From the NCBI RefSeq assembly GCF_900184255.1, contig NZ_LT854639.1, positions 432,809 to 496,808 on the forward strand: a DNA stretch of 64,000 nt. The letters run 5' to 3'. Shown here one piece after another: positions 34,536-42,388 of the stretch (the stretch's first letter is position 1; the number at the start of each line of letters is the position of its first letter). The position numbers and the translations under genes are program-made. A model generated the notes under the pieces. The model worked only from the letters and a program-made list of their open reading frames with translations, ran no database searches and was not told the origin of the DNA. This DNA is from Haloimpatiens massiliensis (GTDB taxonomy: Bacteria; Bacillota; Clostridia; Clostridiales; Clostridiaceae).

Positions 34536-35294
34536 TCAGAACAATTCATCAAGTAATATATAATATCTTACTAAATTCATATCTGGCTTAAATTTAAGAT
34601 TTTTCAAAAATTTATCTGTATATTCTGTTGGAAAGTCTAAAAGTTCACACAAGCACAATGCAATGTCTTGATGTCTATCAGCAATACCACCACGTCCCAT
34701 ATCTATATATCCTGTTATGGTTTTTCCATCAGTGAATAAATTATTAAAGCAATAATCACCATGGCTAAATACCAATGTCTCTTTTGGTTTGTTTTCCACC
34801 AAATACTCATATGCTTCATCTGTATTTTTAATGCCCTCAGTGTATTTATTTTGATCCACTTCTAGATGAAGACCATTATCTATACGCTCTTTTGCCTTTT
34901 TTAATTTATAATCAATTGTGCTGTCAAATTTACATTCAGATATATCTAGCTTCTGCAATTGATTTATTCCATCTGCTGCAAGCTTAATTAATAAATTAGG
35001 GTTGTCTCTATATAAATTATTTTCTAGCATAATACCTTCTGCTTTTTCAATCAACATATATGAAGTACCATTTTCAATAACCCTGCAAATGACCTTTGGA
35101 ACTGGAAGTTTCCCCTGAAGCCACTTATAAATACCATATTCTCTCTCTGGCTCATCAGATACTTTTTCTATCTTTAAATATAGTTCTTTGTTTTCTCCAA
35201 TACATTTAACTACTTTTGCTTTTGACATTCCTTCGTGGTCATTATGAAACTCCATACCCTTAATAAAATTTTGAATTTTTTCTGGTAAATACAT
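34536..35294 (-). CDS. APH(3')-like aminoglycoside phosphotransferase
   Basis: A 252-residue kinase of the APH fold. The catalytic loop is LVFSHGDYCFNNLFTDG (HGDxxxxN), the metal-binding IDMGRGGIADRHQDIAL follows, and the C-terminus is YYILLDELF, as in APH(3') enzymes that phosphorylate kanamycin-like drugs. The N-terminal lobe has YLKIEKVSDEPEREYGIYKW with the ATP lysine. All key residues are there, so activity is likely, but substrate range is not predictable. ATG 35294 lies nine bases after AAAGG. The gene stands alone; nearby debris suggests a mobile history. Confidence 0.82.
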   Translation of the reverse strand: MYLPEKIQNFIKGMEFHNDHEGMSKAKVVKCIGENKELYLKIEKVSDEPEREYGIYKWLQGKLPVPKVICRVIENGTSYMLIEKAEGIMLENNLYRDNPNLLIKLAADGINQLQKLDISECKFDSTIDYKLKKAKERIDNGLHLEVDQNKYTEGIKNTDEAYEYLVENKPKETLVFSHGDYCFNNLFTDGKTITGYIDMGRGGIADRHQDIALCLCELLDFPTEYTDKFLKNLKFKPDMNLVRYYILLDELF

Positions 35295-35489
35295 GTTATT
35301 CAACCTTTCTTAATGTTTTTAGCATATAAATTTAAACTATCCAAATATTATTTTATTCATCTATTATATACCTTATTTCATGATTGTGCCAAAATAATAT
35401 CCTTTCCATGAAACTTCAGTCTAAACTTATTGAACCCAGTAGCAATATAGACATGTAGTACATATTCTGATACTAGAGGAGGTGCAAAA

Positions 35490-36377
35490 GTGAGTAATCT
35501 AAAAAATTCTATAGAAATTGAATCTAAAAAATGCTCCAATGAAATTAATATAGATGCCCCTGTTGTTCAATGTATAGGCCGTGCCAACTCCGTGCAGGAC
35601 TATTTGAGAATAATAGACACAACATTCAGAGATATTTGTCCAAGCAATAGAAACTGTGAATTATGGTACCGTGGTCAACCTCAGGCGTCATTTAATCTTA
35701 TACCAAGAATTGCAAGATCACCTTTAAACCCAAAGGATGAGATATTGTTTCTATCGAAATTTAAATCTCTTGCAATACCTGATGTCCAGTTCTTACCATC
35801 ATTCCCTATTCCCAACGGACCTGCGGCTTACTGGCACTGGCTGTTCCAGATGCAACACTATGGCGTACCCACCAGGCTAATGGATTGGTCCCGTGATGCA
35901 TTTGTAGGCTTGTTTTTTGCCATTACCCAAGCGGCTGCTGATGTAGGAAACGATGCTGCAGTATGGGTACTCAACCCCGTAATATTGAATGAAGCTTTTT
36001 CATTCCACAGCTTCGTAAATCCTGGATATATCCCTAATGTGGATGAACCAGTGGTAGACCTTTACTTTGGTCCTAATGCACAAATACTCGGCACTACAAA
36101 ACCTGCTGCCGTAATTGGCCCTATGAACAACCCTAGGATAGTAGCCCAAAGGGGAACTTTCACAGTATTCCCTCGTATTGAGGATGTTACGCCTTTGAAC
36201 CTGTTCACTGACGCTTCTAATTATTTGTTAAAGATTTGCATTGCTGCAGAAAGCATCGATTCCATCAAGCGCCAATTAACACGTTATGGTATAACAAGAT
36301 TTGCCTTGTTTCCAGACCTCTGCAATATAGCAGAGGAGATTAGTCTCCAGCTAATACAAGAAGGACAGATACCTTAA
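35490..36377 (+). CDS. FRG-domain protein
   Basis: A 295-residue protein starting with GTG after GAGGAGGTG. Its body is an FRG domain: NCELWYRGQPQASFNLIPRI, then WLFQMQHYGVPTRLMDWSRD, FVGLFFAITQAA, AAVWVLNP and PRIVAQRGTFTVFP. FRG domains are widespread in bacteria and phages; no biochemical role is firmly established, and some occur near defence genes. There is no signal peptide. The base composition is richer in G and C than in neighbouring genes and uses codons rare around it, so recent acquisition is likely. A strong bidirectional terminator follows at 36413. Confidence 0.85.
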   Translation: MSNLKNSIEIESKKCSNEINIDAPVVQCIGRANSVQDYLRIIDTTFRDICPSNRNCELWYRGQPQASFNLIPRIARSPLNPKDEILFLSKFKSLAIPDVQFLPSFPIPNGPAAYWHWLFQMQHYGVPTRLMDWSRDAFVGLFFAITQAAADVGNDAAVWVLNPVILNEAFSFHSFVNPGYIPNVDEPVVDLYFGPNAQILGTTKPAAVIGPMNNPRIVAQRGTFTVFPRIEDVTPLNLFTDASNYLLKICIAAESIDSIKRQLTRYGITRFALFPDLCNIAEEISLQLIQEGQIP

Positions 36378-36412
36378 GCTTAATTAGAATAAAATTTTTA
36401 TTTTAGTAGTTT

Positions 36413-36452
36413 AAAGGCTACCCCTAAGTATTAACACTTAGGGATAGCCTTT
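36413..36452. terminator. Bidirectional terminator
   Basis: AAAGGCTACCCCTAAGT pairs with ACTTAGGGATAGCCTTT. It lies between the convergent FRG and shell-protein genes. Confidence 0.9.
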
Positions 36453-36469
36453 CCTTATTTTCAATATAG

Positions 36470-36739
36470 CTATAAACAATTTATACCTAAAAAATTCTTT
36501 GTATCTCTTGGAAGCTCAACACTTACTACTTTCGCATTAGTAGCTTTTACTGCTTCATCAGCAGCCATAATTTGAGAGCCTGCTCCAGTCCTGTTGCTTA
36601 TAATGCCTATGGCTCTATGGCTTTTGTCTAATCTCATTTTATCTCGCAAAACGCTATCTATATTTGTTATAACAAGCCCTACTATATTTCCATACTTTAC
36701 CGTTCCTACAAATTCAGTTATTGGTGCTGGTTTATTCAT
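36470..36739 (-). pseudogene. Truncated PduB-like microcompartment shell protein
   Basis: Eighty-nine codons after a good AAGGGGAAAG site: ITEFVGTVKYGNIVGLVITN, a helix, AIGIISNRTGAGSQIMAADE and VVSVELPRDTK. This is the first BMC domain of a PduB-type tandem (BMC-T) shell protein, which normally has about 230-270 residues. The sequence ends right after PRDTK with a few unrelated residues and a stop, so the end of domain 1 and all of domain 2 are missing. No other shell or diol/ethanolamine genes are in the window. It is a relic of a lost or distant microcompartment locus. Confidence 0.8.
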
Positions 36740-36978
36740 TACTTATCTTTCCCCTTTTGAGATTAATTTTTTATCTGTTGATTTTATAATTTTACTAATT
36801 TAATTCTTTGGAGTCAAATTTTCTTCGTTTCTTAAGTCTTTTACTTCAAAATATATATTATAATACTATAGTTCCCTTCAAACATCTTGGAAGGTTTTAT
36901 CTTATTTTACTGCAATTAATTATATTTTTATGTATATTTGCAAATACTAATATAAAATCAGTAAGGGTGATGATATGT

Positions 36979-37389
36979 ATGACTTCTAAAGAAAAAGCCT
37001 ACATAGGTGGAATTATAGATAGTAAAGGCAGTATTATGCTTTTAAAGTTTAATAATAATGAATTTCCGTCTCCTTGCATAAGCATAAGTTCAACCTCAAT
37101 TGAATTATTAAAATGGATAAAAGATGTAACAAAAATGGGTTCAATAAAAAATAAGAAAAATAATAACTCAGAAAAACATGCTAATTCCTTTATTTATACA
37201 ATCAAGCATAATGATGCAATAAATCTTTTACTAGAAATTTAACCCTATTTAATAGTTAAATGTAAAAAGAAAAAAGCTAAACTAATATTAGGGAAATACA
37301 AAGCAGTTACTCCTCGAAATGGAAGATATTCTAATGAAATGCTTAAAGTAAAAAAACAATTTTATGAAGATTTTATAAGTATAAAATAG
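36979..37389 (+). pseudogene. LAGLIDADG homing endonuclease with in-frame stop
   Basis: 137 codons from ATG 36979 (MTSKEKAYIGGIIDSKGSIM) to TAG 37389. AYIGGIIDSKGS is a degenerate LAGLIDADG helix with the catalytic acid shifted to the SKG form. The frame has one TAA at 37240-37242 after LLLEI; beyond it the frame continues PYLIVKCKKKKAKLILGKYK to FYEDFISIK, as expected for this small, single-motif family of ~140 residues. A single base change would restore the gene. AAGGG 11 bases before ATG 36979 sets the start. A terminator at 37391 follows. No intron or intein surrounds it. Confidence 0.78.
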
Positions 37390-37390
37390 G

Positions 37391-37422
37391 AAAAACCATC
37401 ACGTTTTTGTGATGGTTTTTTA
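37391..37422 (+). terminator. Terminator after the LAGLIDADG gene
   Basis: AAAAACCATCACG and GTGATGGTTTTTT form a strong hairpin with T run; nearly identical forms lie at 33254 and, more loosely, 29711. Confidence 0.85.
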
Positions 37423-37498
37423 TTATTTAAGGCAAATCACACTCTTCAAAATCTACTAATTTAGTAAATACTTAAATTGGTAACCTTTATAGTCCACA

Positions 37499-37836
37499 TC
37501 ATTTATCAGACCAAATAAAGCCGCAACAAGTTTTATATTTTCCACTAATAGCTCTTTCAATAGCTTGAAATGTAACATCGTAAAAAGCTGCTGCTTCCCT
37601 TAAACTATTCCATTCTTTAATAAAATTCCCGTTTATATCATACTGCCTTATCACTCGATTTTTTTTAATTTCAATTTCGCCAACATATCTCCATATAAAA
37701 TTACAACAAGTTTTTCTTTCTCCCGTGCAAACCCTACGAATTGCCTTGGGTGTCGTGTTATATTGTTCTGCTGCTAAATTAACTGAATCCCAAGTATTAA
37801 TTAAATTTACTTCTAAATCATATTGCTCTACCTTTT
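37499..37836 (-). pseudogene. C-terminal part (NUMOD1 repeats) of IS-split endonuclease
   Basis: In the frame ending at TGA 37499-37501 the sequence reads VEQYDLEVNLINTWDSVNLA, FIWRYVGEIEI, then VIRQYDINGNFIKEWNSLRE and CCGFIWSDK. These are two NUMOD1 DNA-binding modules. The part is cut at 37836 by the ISAs1-family element; on the other side of that element the endonuclease N-terminal part ends at the same 10-bp duplicated site. Joining the two sides and removing one copy of TCTACCTTTT gives a continuous frame (KKVEQYDLEV). Confidence 0.88.
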
Positions 37837-39227
37837 CAGGGCAAACGCATATGATTTTTTTGGCGCTAGCCCTTTTATTTTGCTGAAATAATGCTTATAA
37901 TTTAAATTGTACAAAGATAGAAAGGAAGATTATTATTAAACCAAACATGTTTGATATTGAAAGTATAATATTTGATGCATTTAATGAAGTCGAAGACCCA
38001 CGAGGCGATAACAAGAGACATAAATTTATAGATATAATCGGTATAGCACTATGTGCTGTAACCAGTGGAATGGAATCTTATAATGAAATTGAAGAATTTG
38101 GAGAGTCAAGTGAAGAGTGGCTAAAGCAATATTTTGAGTTACCTAATGGAATTCCTTCACATGATACATTCAATAGGGTATTTTCCCAAATAAATCCTAA
38201 ACAATTTCAAAAATGTTTTAATGAATTAATGAAGAATTTAGCTGAATTAGTAAATGGAGAAGTAGTATCTATAGATGGTAAAACAGTGAGAGGATCATCT
38301 TGTAATAGTTCAAATCAAAAATCAATTCATATGGTTAGTGCTTGGGCAAATCAGAATCAGGTAGTTTTAGGGCAAATCAAAACAGATGATAAATCAAATG
38401 AAATCACAGCAATTCCTAAATTAATTGAACTATTAGAATTAAAAGATACTATTGTTACAATTGATGCTATGGGAACTCAAAAGAAAATAGCAGAAGTTAT
38501 TATAGAAAAAGAGGCTGACTATGTGTTGGCATTAAAAGAAAATCAGAAAACTCTTCATGACAATGTTGAATTATTTTTTGACTCTATATTGAGAGATAAA
38601 AGTACAGATATAAAAGTACAAACCCATACTACTCATGATAAAGATCATGGGAGAATTGAAACACGAAAATACTTTTTAGTTAATGAAATTTCATGGCTAG
38701 ATAATAAAGAAGACTGGAGAAACATTCAATCTATAGGTATGGTTGAAAGAAAACGAATTGTAGGAGATAAAGAAACTTTTGAGCGAAGCTACTATATAAC
38801 AAGTTTAGAGTCTATAGAGTTATTCTCAAATGCAGTTAGGCAACATTGGGGTATAGAAAATAAGCTCCATTGGGTTTTAGACGTATCTTTTAATGAAGAT
38901 AAATGTAGAGCTAGAAAAGATAATTCAGCTGAAAATTTGGCTGTCTTACGACATTTAGCCTTAAATCTACTTAGGCAAGAAAAAACTTTAAAGAAAAGTT
39001 TAAATATAAAAAAAGTTAAATGTGCATTAGATAAAAAATATCTAGAAAAAGTTATTTTCGACCCTCTACGAGGTAAAGAATAAAGAATATTAAAATGCCA
39101 CTAAGGAAAATCTATGAGTAGTTTTTTCAATATTCACTTTATTTATAGCAGCTCATTTATTTTACATATTTTATAAAAACGCATCTTTATATTGAAAGAA
39201 ATACAATATAAAGATGCGTTTGCCCTG
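37837..39227 (+). mobile_element. Complete ISAs1-family insertion sequence (1391 bp)
   Basis: The left end is CAGGGCAAACGCAT (37837-37850) and the right end is its exact inverse ATGCGTTTGCCCTG (39214-39227). The 10 bp before and after are both TCTACCTTTT (37827-37836 and 39228-39237), the target duplication. One transposase gene fills the element. Perfect ends and duplication point to a recent insertion. It splits a LAGLIDADG-NUMOD1 endonuclease gene. Confidence 0.95.
37947..39083 (+). CDS. ISAs1-family DDE transposase
   Basis: A 378-residue transposase. The N-terminus EVEDPRGDNKRHKFIDIIGI and ALCAVTSGMESYNEIEEFGE are the DDE_Tnp_1-associated domain. The catalytic core has VVSIDGKTVRGS (first Asp), IVTIDAMGTQKKIAE (second Asp), YVLALKENQKTLH, and RQHWGIENKLHWVLDVSFNE with the Glu. 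Length and motifs are complete, so it should be active. ATG 37947 lies ~20 bases after GAAAGGAAG, a somewhat long spacing. The gene lies inside the element bounded by 37837 and 39227. Confidence 0.95.
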   Translation: MFDIESIIFDAFNEVEDPRGDNKRHKFIDIIGIALCAVTSGMESYNEIEEFGESSEEWLKQYFELPNGIPSHDTFNRVFSQINPKQFQKCFNELMKNLAELVNGEVVSIDGKTVRGSSCNSSNQKSIHMVSAWANQNQVVLGQIKTDDKSNEITAIPKLIELLELKDTIVTIDAMGTQKKIAEVIIEKEADYVLALKENQKTLHDNVELFFDSILRDKSTDIKVQTHTTHDKDHGRIETRKYFLVNEISWLDNKEDWRNIQSIGMVERKRIVGDKETFERSYYITSLESIELFSNAVRQHWGIENKLHWVLDVSFNEDKCRARKDNSAENLAVLRHLALNLLRQEKTLKKSLNIKKVKCALDKKYLEKVIFDPLRGKE

Positions 39228-40168
39228 TCTACCTTTTTAATTTGTCTTGACTTTTTATTAATAGTTTTTTTATTACATCCTAATCTAGCTTTTATATCTA
39301 TTTCATCTGCCAAAAACTCATTATATTTATCTAAATATAGCCATATAAAATTTTTATGTGATTTATGATTTTCTTTTTCACAACATTTTTTAATCGAACC
39401 TATATCAAACTCTTCTTTTAAATCTTTTAAAGCATATGTTCCTATATAATTTGCATCTTTATCTAATTTAACTATTTTTCTCCCCAACTTTTCTTGTCTT
39501 TTACATTCTTTACTATCTATACATCTTTTAAATTTCTCCCATTTTTCTCTTTTTCTTTTCATATAAATAGTAGCATTATCATATAAAGAATCTACTACAT
39601 CTCTGTATTTTCTACCTGTAAAGCTTATCTGACAAATATTTGGTGAATGTTTATTTATTAAAACATTTTTTTCTGAATTAAAGAATTTTTTTATTCCATA
39701 AAGCATATCGTATGTTCCAATAAATTTTATCTCACAAATGAGCATTGGACTTTTCCTATTTTTTCTTAATTTCATATAAGTTGATATGCATCCATCACCG
39801 TCCATATATCCTCTAATAAAATGTTTAATTAACTGTTTGGGAACTATATTTTCATTTGCAAATTTTAATACTAATGATTTTCTTGGTATACAACCTAATT
39901 TTATTAAATCATTTGCCATTTTAGTGCTACTAATATTAATAGAAACATATCCTTTGTTACTTACATATAATGGCCTATTAGACTTTACATCTTTCAATAG
40001 TTGCTCTAATATATATTTATCATCTGGATGTAGTTGTATTATAATAATTTTATTATTTTCACTTTTTTCACTTACACAACCATCTGCATATAAAAGTCCT
40101 AACCAATATGCCTTTCTTTCGTTATCTATTTTTTCAAAATATGAATCATCTTGAATATATCTTGACAT
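39143..40168 (-). pseudogene. N-terminal part of LAGLIDADG-NUMOD1 endonuclease, split by IS
   Basis: The gene starts at ATG 40168 (MSRYIQDDSYFEKIDNERKA) after AGGTGATAGT. It has two LAGLIDADG helices, AYWLGLLYADGC near residue 20 and FIRGYMDGDGCI near 125, both with the catalytic Asp, so this is a double-motif, monomeric type. One NUMOD1 module follows (KIVKLDKDANYIGTYALKDL, KNFIWLYLDKYNE). Genuine sequence ends at 39228, where the IS was inserted; the last 28 codons are from the IS end. The remaining modules are at 37499-37836. The intact product would have had about 420-430 residues. The endonuclease core itself remains whole. Confidence 0.88.
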
Positions 40169-40576
40169 ACTATCACCTAATAATATTTTTGTTATTATCT
40201 TTTGTACAATCATATAAATTATTCATGTATATTAATTTGAAACAGTTCTTTATTACGTTTTGTATCCACTAATAAAGCTATATATTATTAAGCAAAGGTA
40301 TTTTTTAACGCTTGAATTTTTCTGAAAATATAAATAAGTTTAGAGGAAATACCGTATAAGATACACAAATAATATACTTGTAAATATATAAGCCAACAAA
40401 AAGTTACATATTTAAAAGATATAAAATCATAAAAAATTTAAGAAGATTTATTAACTGAAAAGGAATATAAGAAAGATTTTATATGGGAATATTACCCAAT
40501 TTATATTATTTTATTTAAATTACATCCTAAAATATAAAATGCTTTTAAGCATTTATTAGGTTTAAAAAGCATTAAA
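40169..40576. other. AT-rich gap
   Basis: No gene. A 30-codon + strand frame near 40438-40539 (DLLTEKEYKKDFIWEYYPIY) may be a leftover coding piece. Inverted TAAAATGCTTTTAAGCATTT at 40535-40554 is a small palindrome. Confidence 0.3.
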
Positions 40577-40605
40577 AAAAACCACGTCAAAGCTGTCGTG
40601 GTTTT
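40577..40605 (-). terminator. Original ssrA terminator, displaced
   Basis: On the minus strand the order is CCACCATG, then AAAACCACG/CGTGGTTTT hairpin, then a run of eight T. It directly follows the second tmRNA 3' end at 40608 and so is the natural terminator of ssrA, separated from the gene by the island. Confidence 0.85.
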
Positions 40606-40607
40606 CA

Positions 40608-40645
40608 TGGTGGAGGCGAGGAGAATCGAACTCCTGTCCGAAAGC
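40608..40645 (-). repeat. Displaced ssrA 3' end (att site)
   Basis: 38 bases that match the 3' end of ssrA at 43473-43510 except at two positions. These two changes lie opposite each other in the T stem (GGGG/CCCC there, GGAG/CTCC here), so pairing is kept. The sequence includes the T loop TTCGATT and ends CCACCA. Confidence 0.93.
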
Positions 40646-40777
40646 TTCCACTTGCCTTAACTTTTCTAGTTATATCAATGCTTGTAGCAGTTATTCATCA
40701 AAAGTCCCATTCGGAGTATCCGATTTGCTGTTAATTTTCATTTTATCATAACGTAGACTTGGAGTAAACCAATAGGT

Positions 40778-40921
40778 CTAAATGCGTAGAAATATCTTAT
40801 AAAAATGTAAGTATAGTAAGCCGAATATAACACCCAGTAAACATTCCGTATTGAGAGGTGTATAATCAACCCCATTTTCTTCTAGCCATTGACGGATAGA
40901 CTTTTCACCTATTTTCTGCAA
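40778..40921 (-). pseudogene. 5'-truncated fragment, unknown
   Basis: 47 codons directly after an in-frame TAA: QKIGEKSIRQWLEENGVDYT, then PLNTECLLGVIFGLLYLHFY. It looks like real coding sequence (soluble helix then hydrophobic end) without its own start. I do not recognise the family. It lies inside the ssrA island. Confidence 0.35.
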
Positions 40922-40984
40922 TTATACTTTGATGCATCTTATAAGAAAATTGTTCATCAAGTTTATTATTTTTTTATTGCTTAT

Positions 40985-41512
40985 TTATCTGCTATATTCA
41001 ATAATTTCACCATATGCAACTTTCTCTTGATACTCAATTGTTTTTATAACCATTTCATGACAAACTACAATCACTCTGTTATACTTCAAATACTTTTCCA
41101 ATACCCCATTTATTCTTTTCTTCATATTTTCCTTAGTTTCCCACACTTTGACCTCACCCTTAGGATGTATTCCATTATGTAAATCAAAATCTCTACTCAA
41201 GGAAAAACATTCTTCTGAGGTTCTATGTTGAAAGTTTATTATATCAGGTATCCATTCATGTAAGTCAACATCAACTTCTATATCTATTCCTAATTCCTTG
41301 GATAAAATTGATGCACTTTGAAGTGCTCTTGTATAAGGTGATGAAACAATAACTTCACAATTTTTAAGTCGATTGTCTTTTGATGTTTCTTTTAATTGCT
41401 GTATTCCAATTTCAGTTAATGGTGCTAAATCCAACCCATGTCCAATAAAATTTCTATCATTAACAGGTTGATATGTTGGTTCTCCATGCCTAATTAAATA
41501 AAATACTGTCAT
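40985..41512 (-). CDS. Histidine phosphatase-family protein
   Basis: A 175-residue cytoplasmic enzyme of the phosphoglycerate-mutase-like fold. LIRHGEP (RHG, nucleophile His) is at residues 7-13; the usual second Arg and Glu lie in VSSPYTRALQSASIL and VDLHEW; the second His is in VIVVCHEMVIKTI. It is too short and divergent for a glycolytic mutase; a broad phosphatase is more likely. It is the only complete metabolic gene in the ssrA island, so it may be cargo. The substrate is unknown. Confidence 0.82.
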   Translation of the reverse strand: MTVFYLIRHGEPTYQPVNDRNFIGHGLDLAPLTEIGIQQLKETSKDNRLKNCEVIVSSPYTRALQSASILSKELGIDIEVDVDLHEWIPDIINFQHRTSEECFSLSRDFDLHNGIHPKGEVKVWETKENMKKRINGVLEKYLKYNRVIVVCHEMVIKTIEYQEKVAYGEIIEYSR

Positions 41513-41750
41513 AATTCTCCCCCTTTAATACGCACTTTTTTACAAAGTCGAATCAATATATTGATTAAATTATACCATATAATTACAATAGTTCAAATTG
41601 AAATAGGATGTCCCATTTACAGTGCATTAACTTGTTATATATAGTAGGAAGAAGTTTTTTTATAAAGGTTAGAAGCTGAGAGTTTCCTATAAAACTCCAA
41701 GGTAATCGTAGATGCCGATGCAATAACTTCTACGGATTCATTCTTATTGA

Positions 41751-41888
41751 ATGGGTGTTGGGTTTTTACATGGATTGAACCCTAAGGAATTGACCTTAAA
41801 ACAAACATGGGAGAAGATAGCAGGAGTGCTATTGGGGAATGAGGATTTAGCTATGTCCCCTTTACTTCATTGGATGGCTAAATTATAA
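41751..41888 (+). CDS. Small ORF, possible phage fragment (45 aa)
   Basis: MGVGFLHGLNPKELTLKQTW, EKIAGVLLGNEDLAMSPLLH and WMAKL. It reads like a real protein end, perhaps from a phage tail or scaffold protein, but I cannot name it. There is no clear ribosome binding site before 41751, so it is probably a fragment. Confidence 0.3.
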   Translation: MGVGFLHGLNPKELTLKQTWEKIAGVLLGNEDLAMSPLLHWMAKL

Positions 41889-42140
41889 ATAGGTTAATAC
41901 TCATTAAATAGAATCTCCGTTATATAGCACTTAGTAATTAAGCATTGGTTAGCAAGCCCCTTAGTTAATACATAGAATCTTGACGGATTCAGATACTTTA
42001 GAAATTAATTTAAGCAATAGGTAATTGCTGAGTGATAACGAAGCAGATAAGTATTAAAACTCCTCTTAATAAAACCTGTCTTATAATAGTTTAACAAGTT
42101 AATTAATACTAATGGGACTATTCTTTTAAATAGGAGGGGG
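41889..42140. other. Non-coding part of the ssrA island
   Basis: No gene seen; low-complexity AT-rich sequence with scattered inverted pairs. Together with 41513-41750 it gives the island unusually little coding content. Confidence 0.3.
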
Positions 42141-42320
42141 ATGTCTAAAATTCTTCCCTTTTCTGTTGTTGGTATGAATGAATGGAAAATTTACGGATTT
42201 GTATTCAAGGAAAGTCCTATTTTTCCCACTATAAAATCAACACAATTCCCCTCTAGAATGAGTATTCCTAATGGTTTTACAAATGTCAATATATGTCACC
42301 AAAACTCTGTCTATATATAG
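42141..42320 (+). CDS. Small ORF with strong RBS (59 aa), unknown
   Basis: ATG 42141 follows AGGAGGGGG directly. The protein is MSKILPFSVVGMNEWKIYGF, then VFKESPIFPTIKSTQFPSRM, and ends in SVYI. It has no membrane helix. The spacing from the ribosome site is only two to five bases, so the start may be weak. A bidirectional terminator at 42334 follows the stop at once, which supports a real transcription unit convergent with the integrase. Not recognised. Confidence 0.4.
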   Translation: MSKILPFSVVGMNEWKIYGFVFKESPIFPTIKSTQFPSRMSIPNGFTNVNICHQNSVYI

Positions 42321-42333
42321 TAACAGCAATAGT

Positions 42334-42375
42334 AAAAAAGTGGTGAGGAAATAAAATCCTTAACCACTCTTTTTT
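42334..42375. terminator. Bidirectional terminator next to the integrase
   Basis: AAAAAAGTGGTGAGGA pairs with TCCTTAACCACTCTTTTTT. It has T runs on both strands and ends the integrase gene and the small ORF opposite it. Confidence 0.88.
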
Positions 42376-42388
42376 ATGGCTTTTTGTG

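Noticed and set aside
36808..36978. Upstream extension of the LAGLIDADG gene to 36808
   Set aside because: The extension is hydrophobic translation of an AT-rich spacer; the ribosome site and family start fit ATG 36979.
40608..40921. Possible second complete tmRNA gene
   Set aside because: Only the last ~38 bases match tmRNA. No 5' end (GGGGGCGTAATGG) or tag frame was found upstream on the minus strand, so it is a displaced 3' end.
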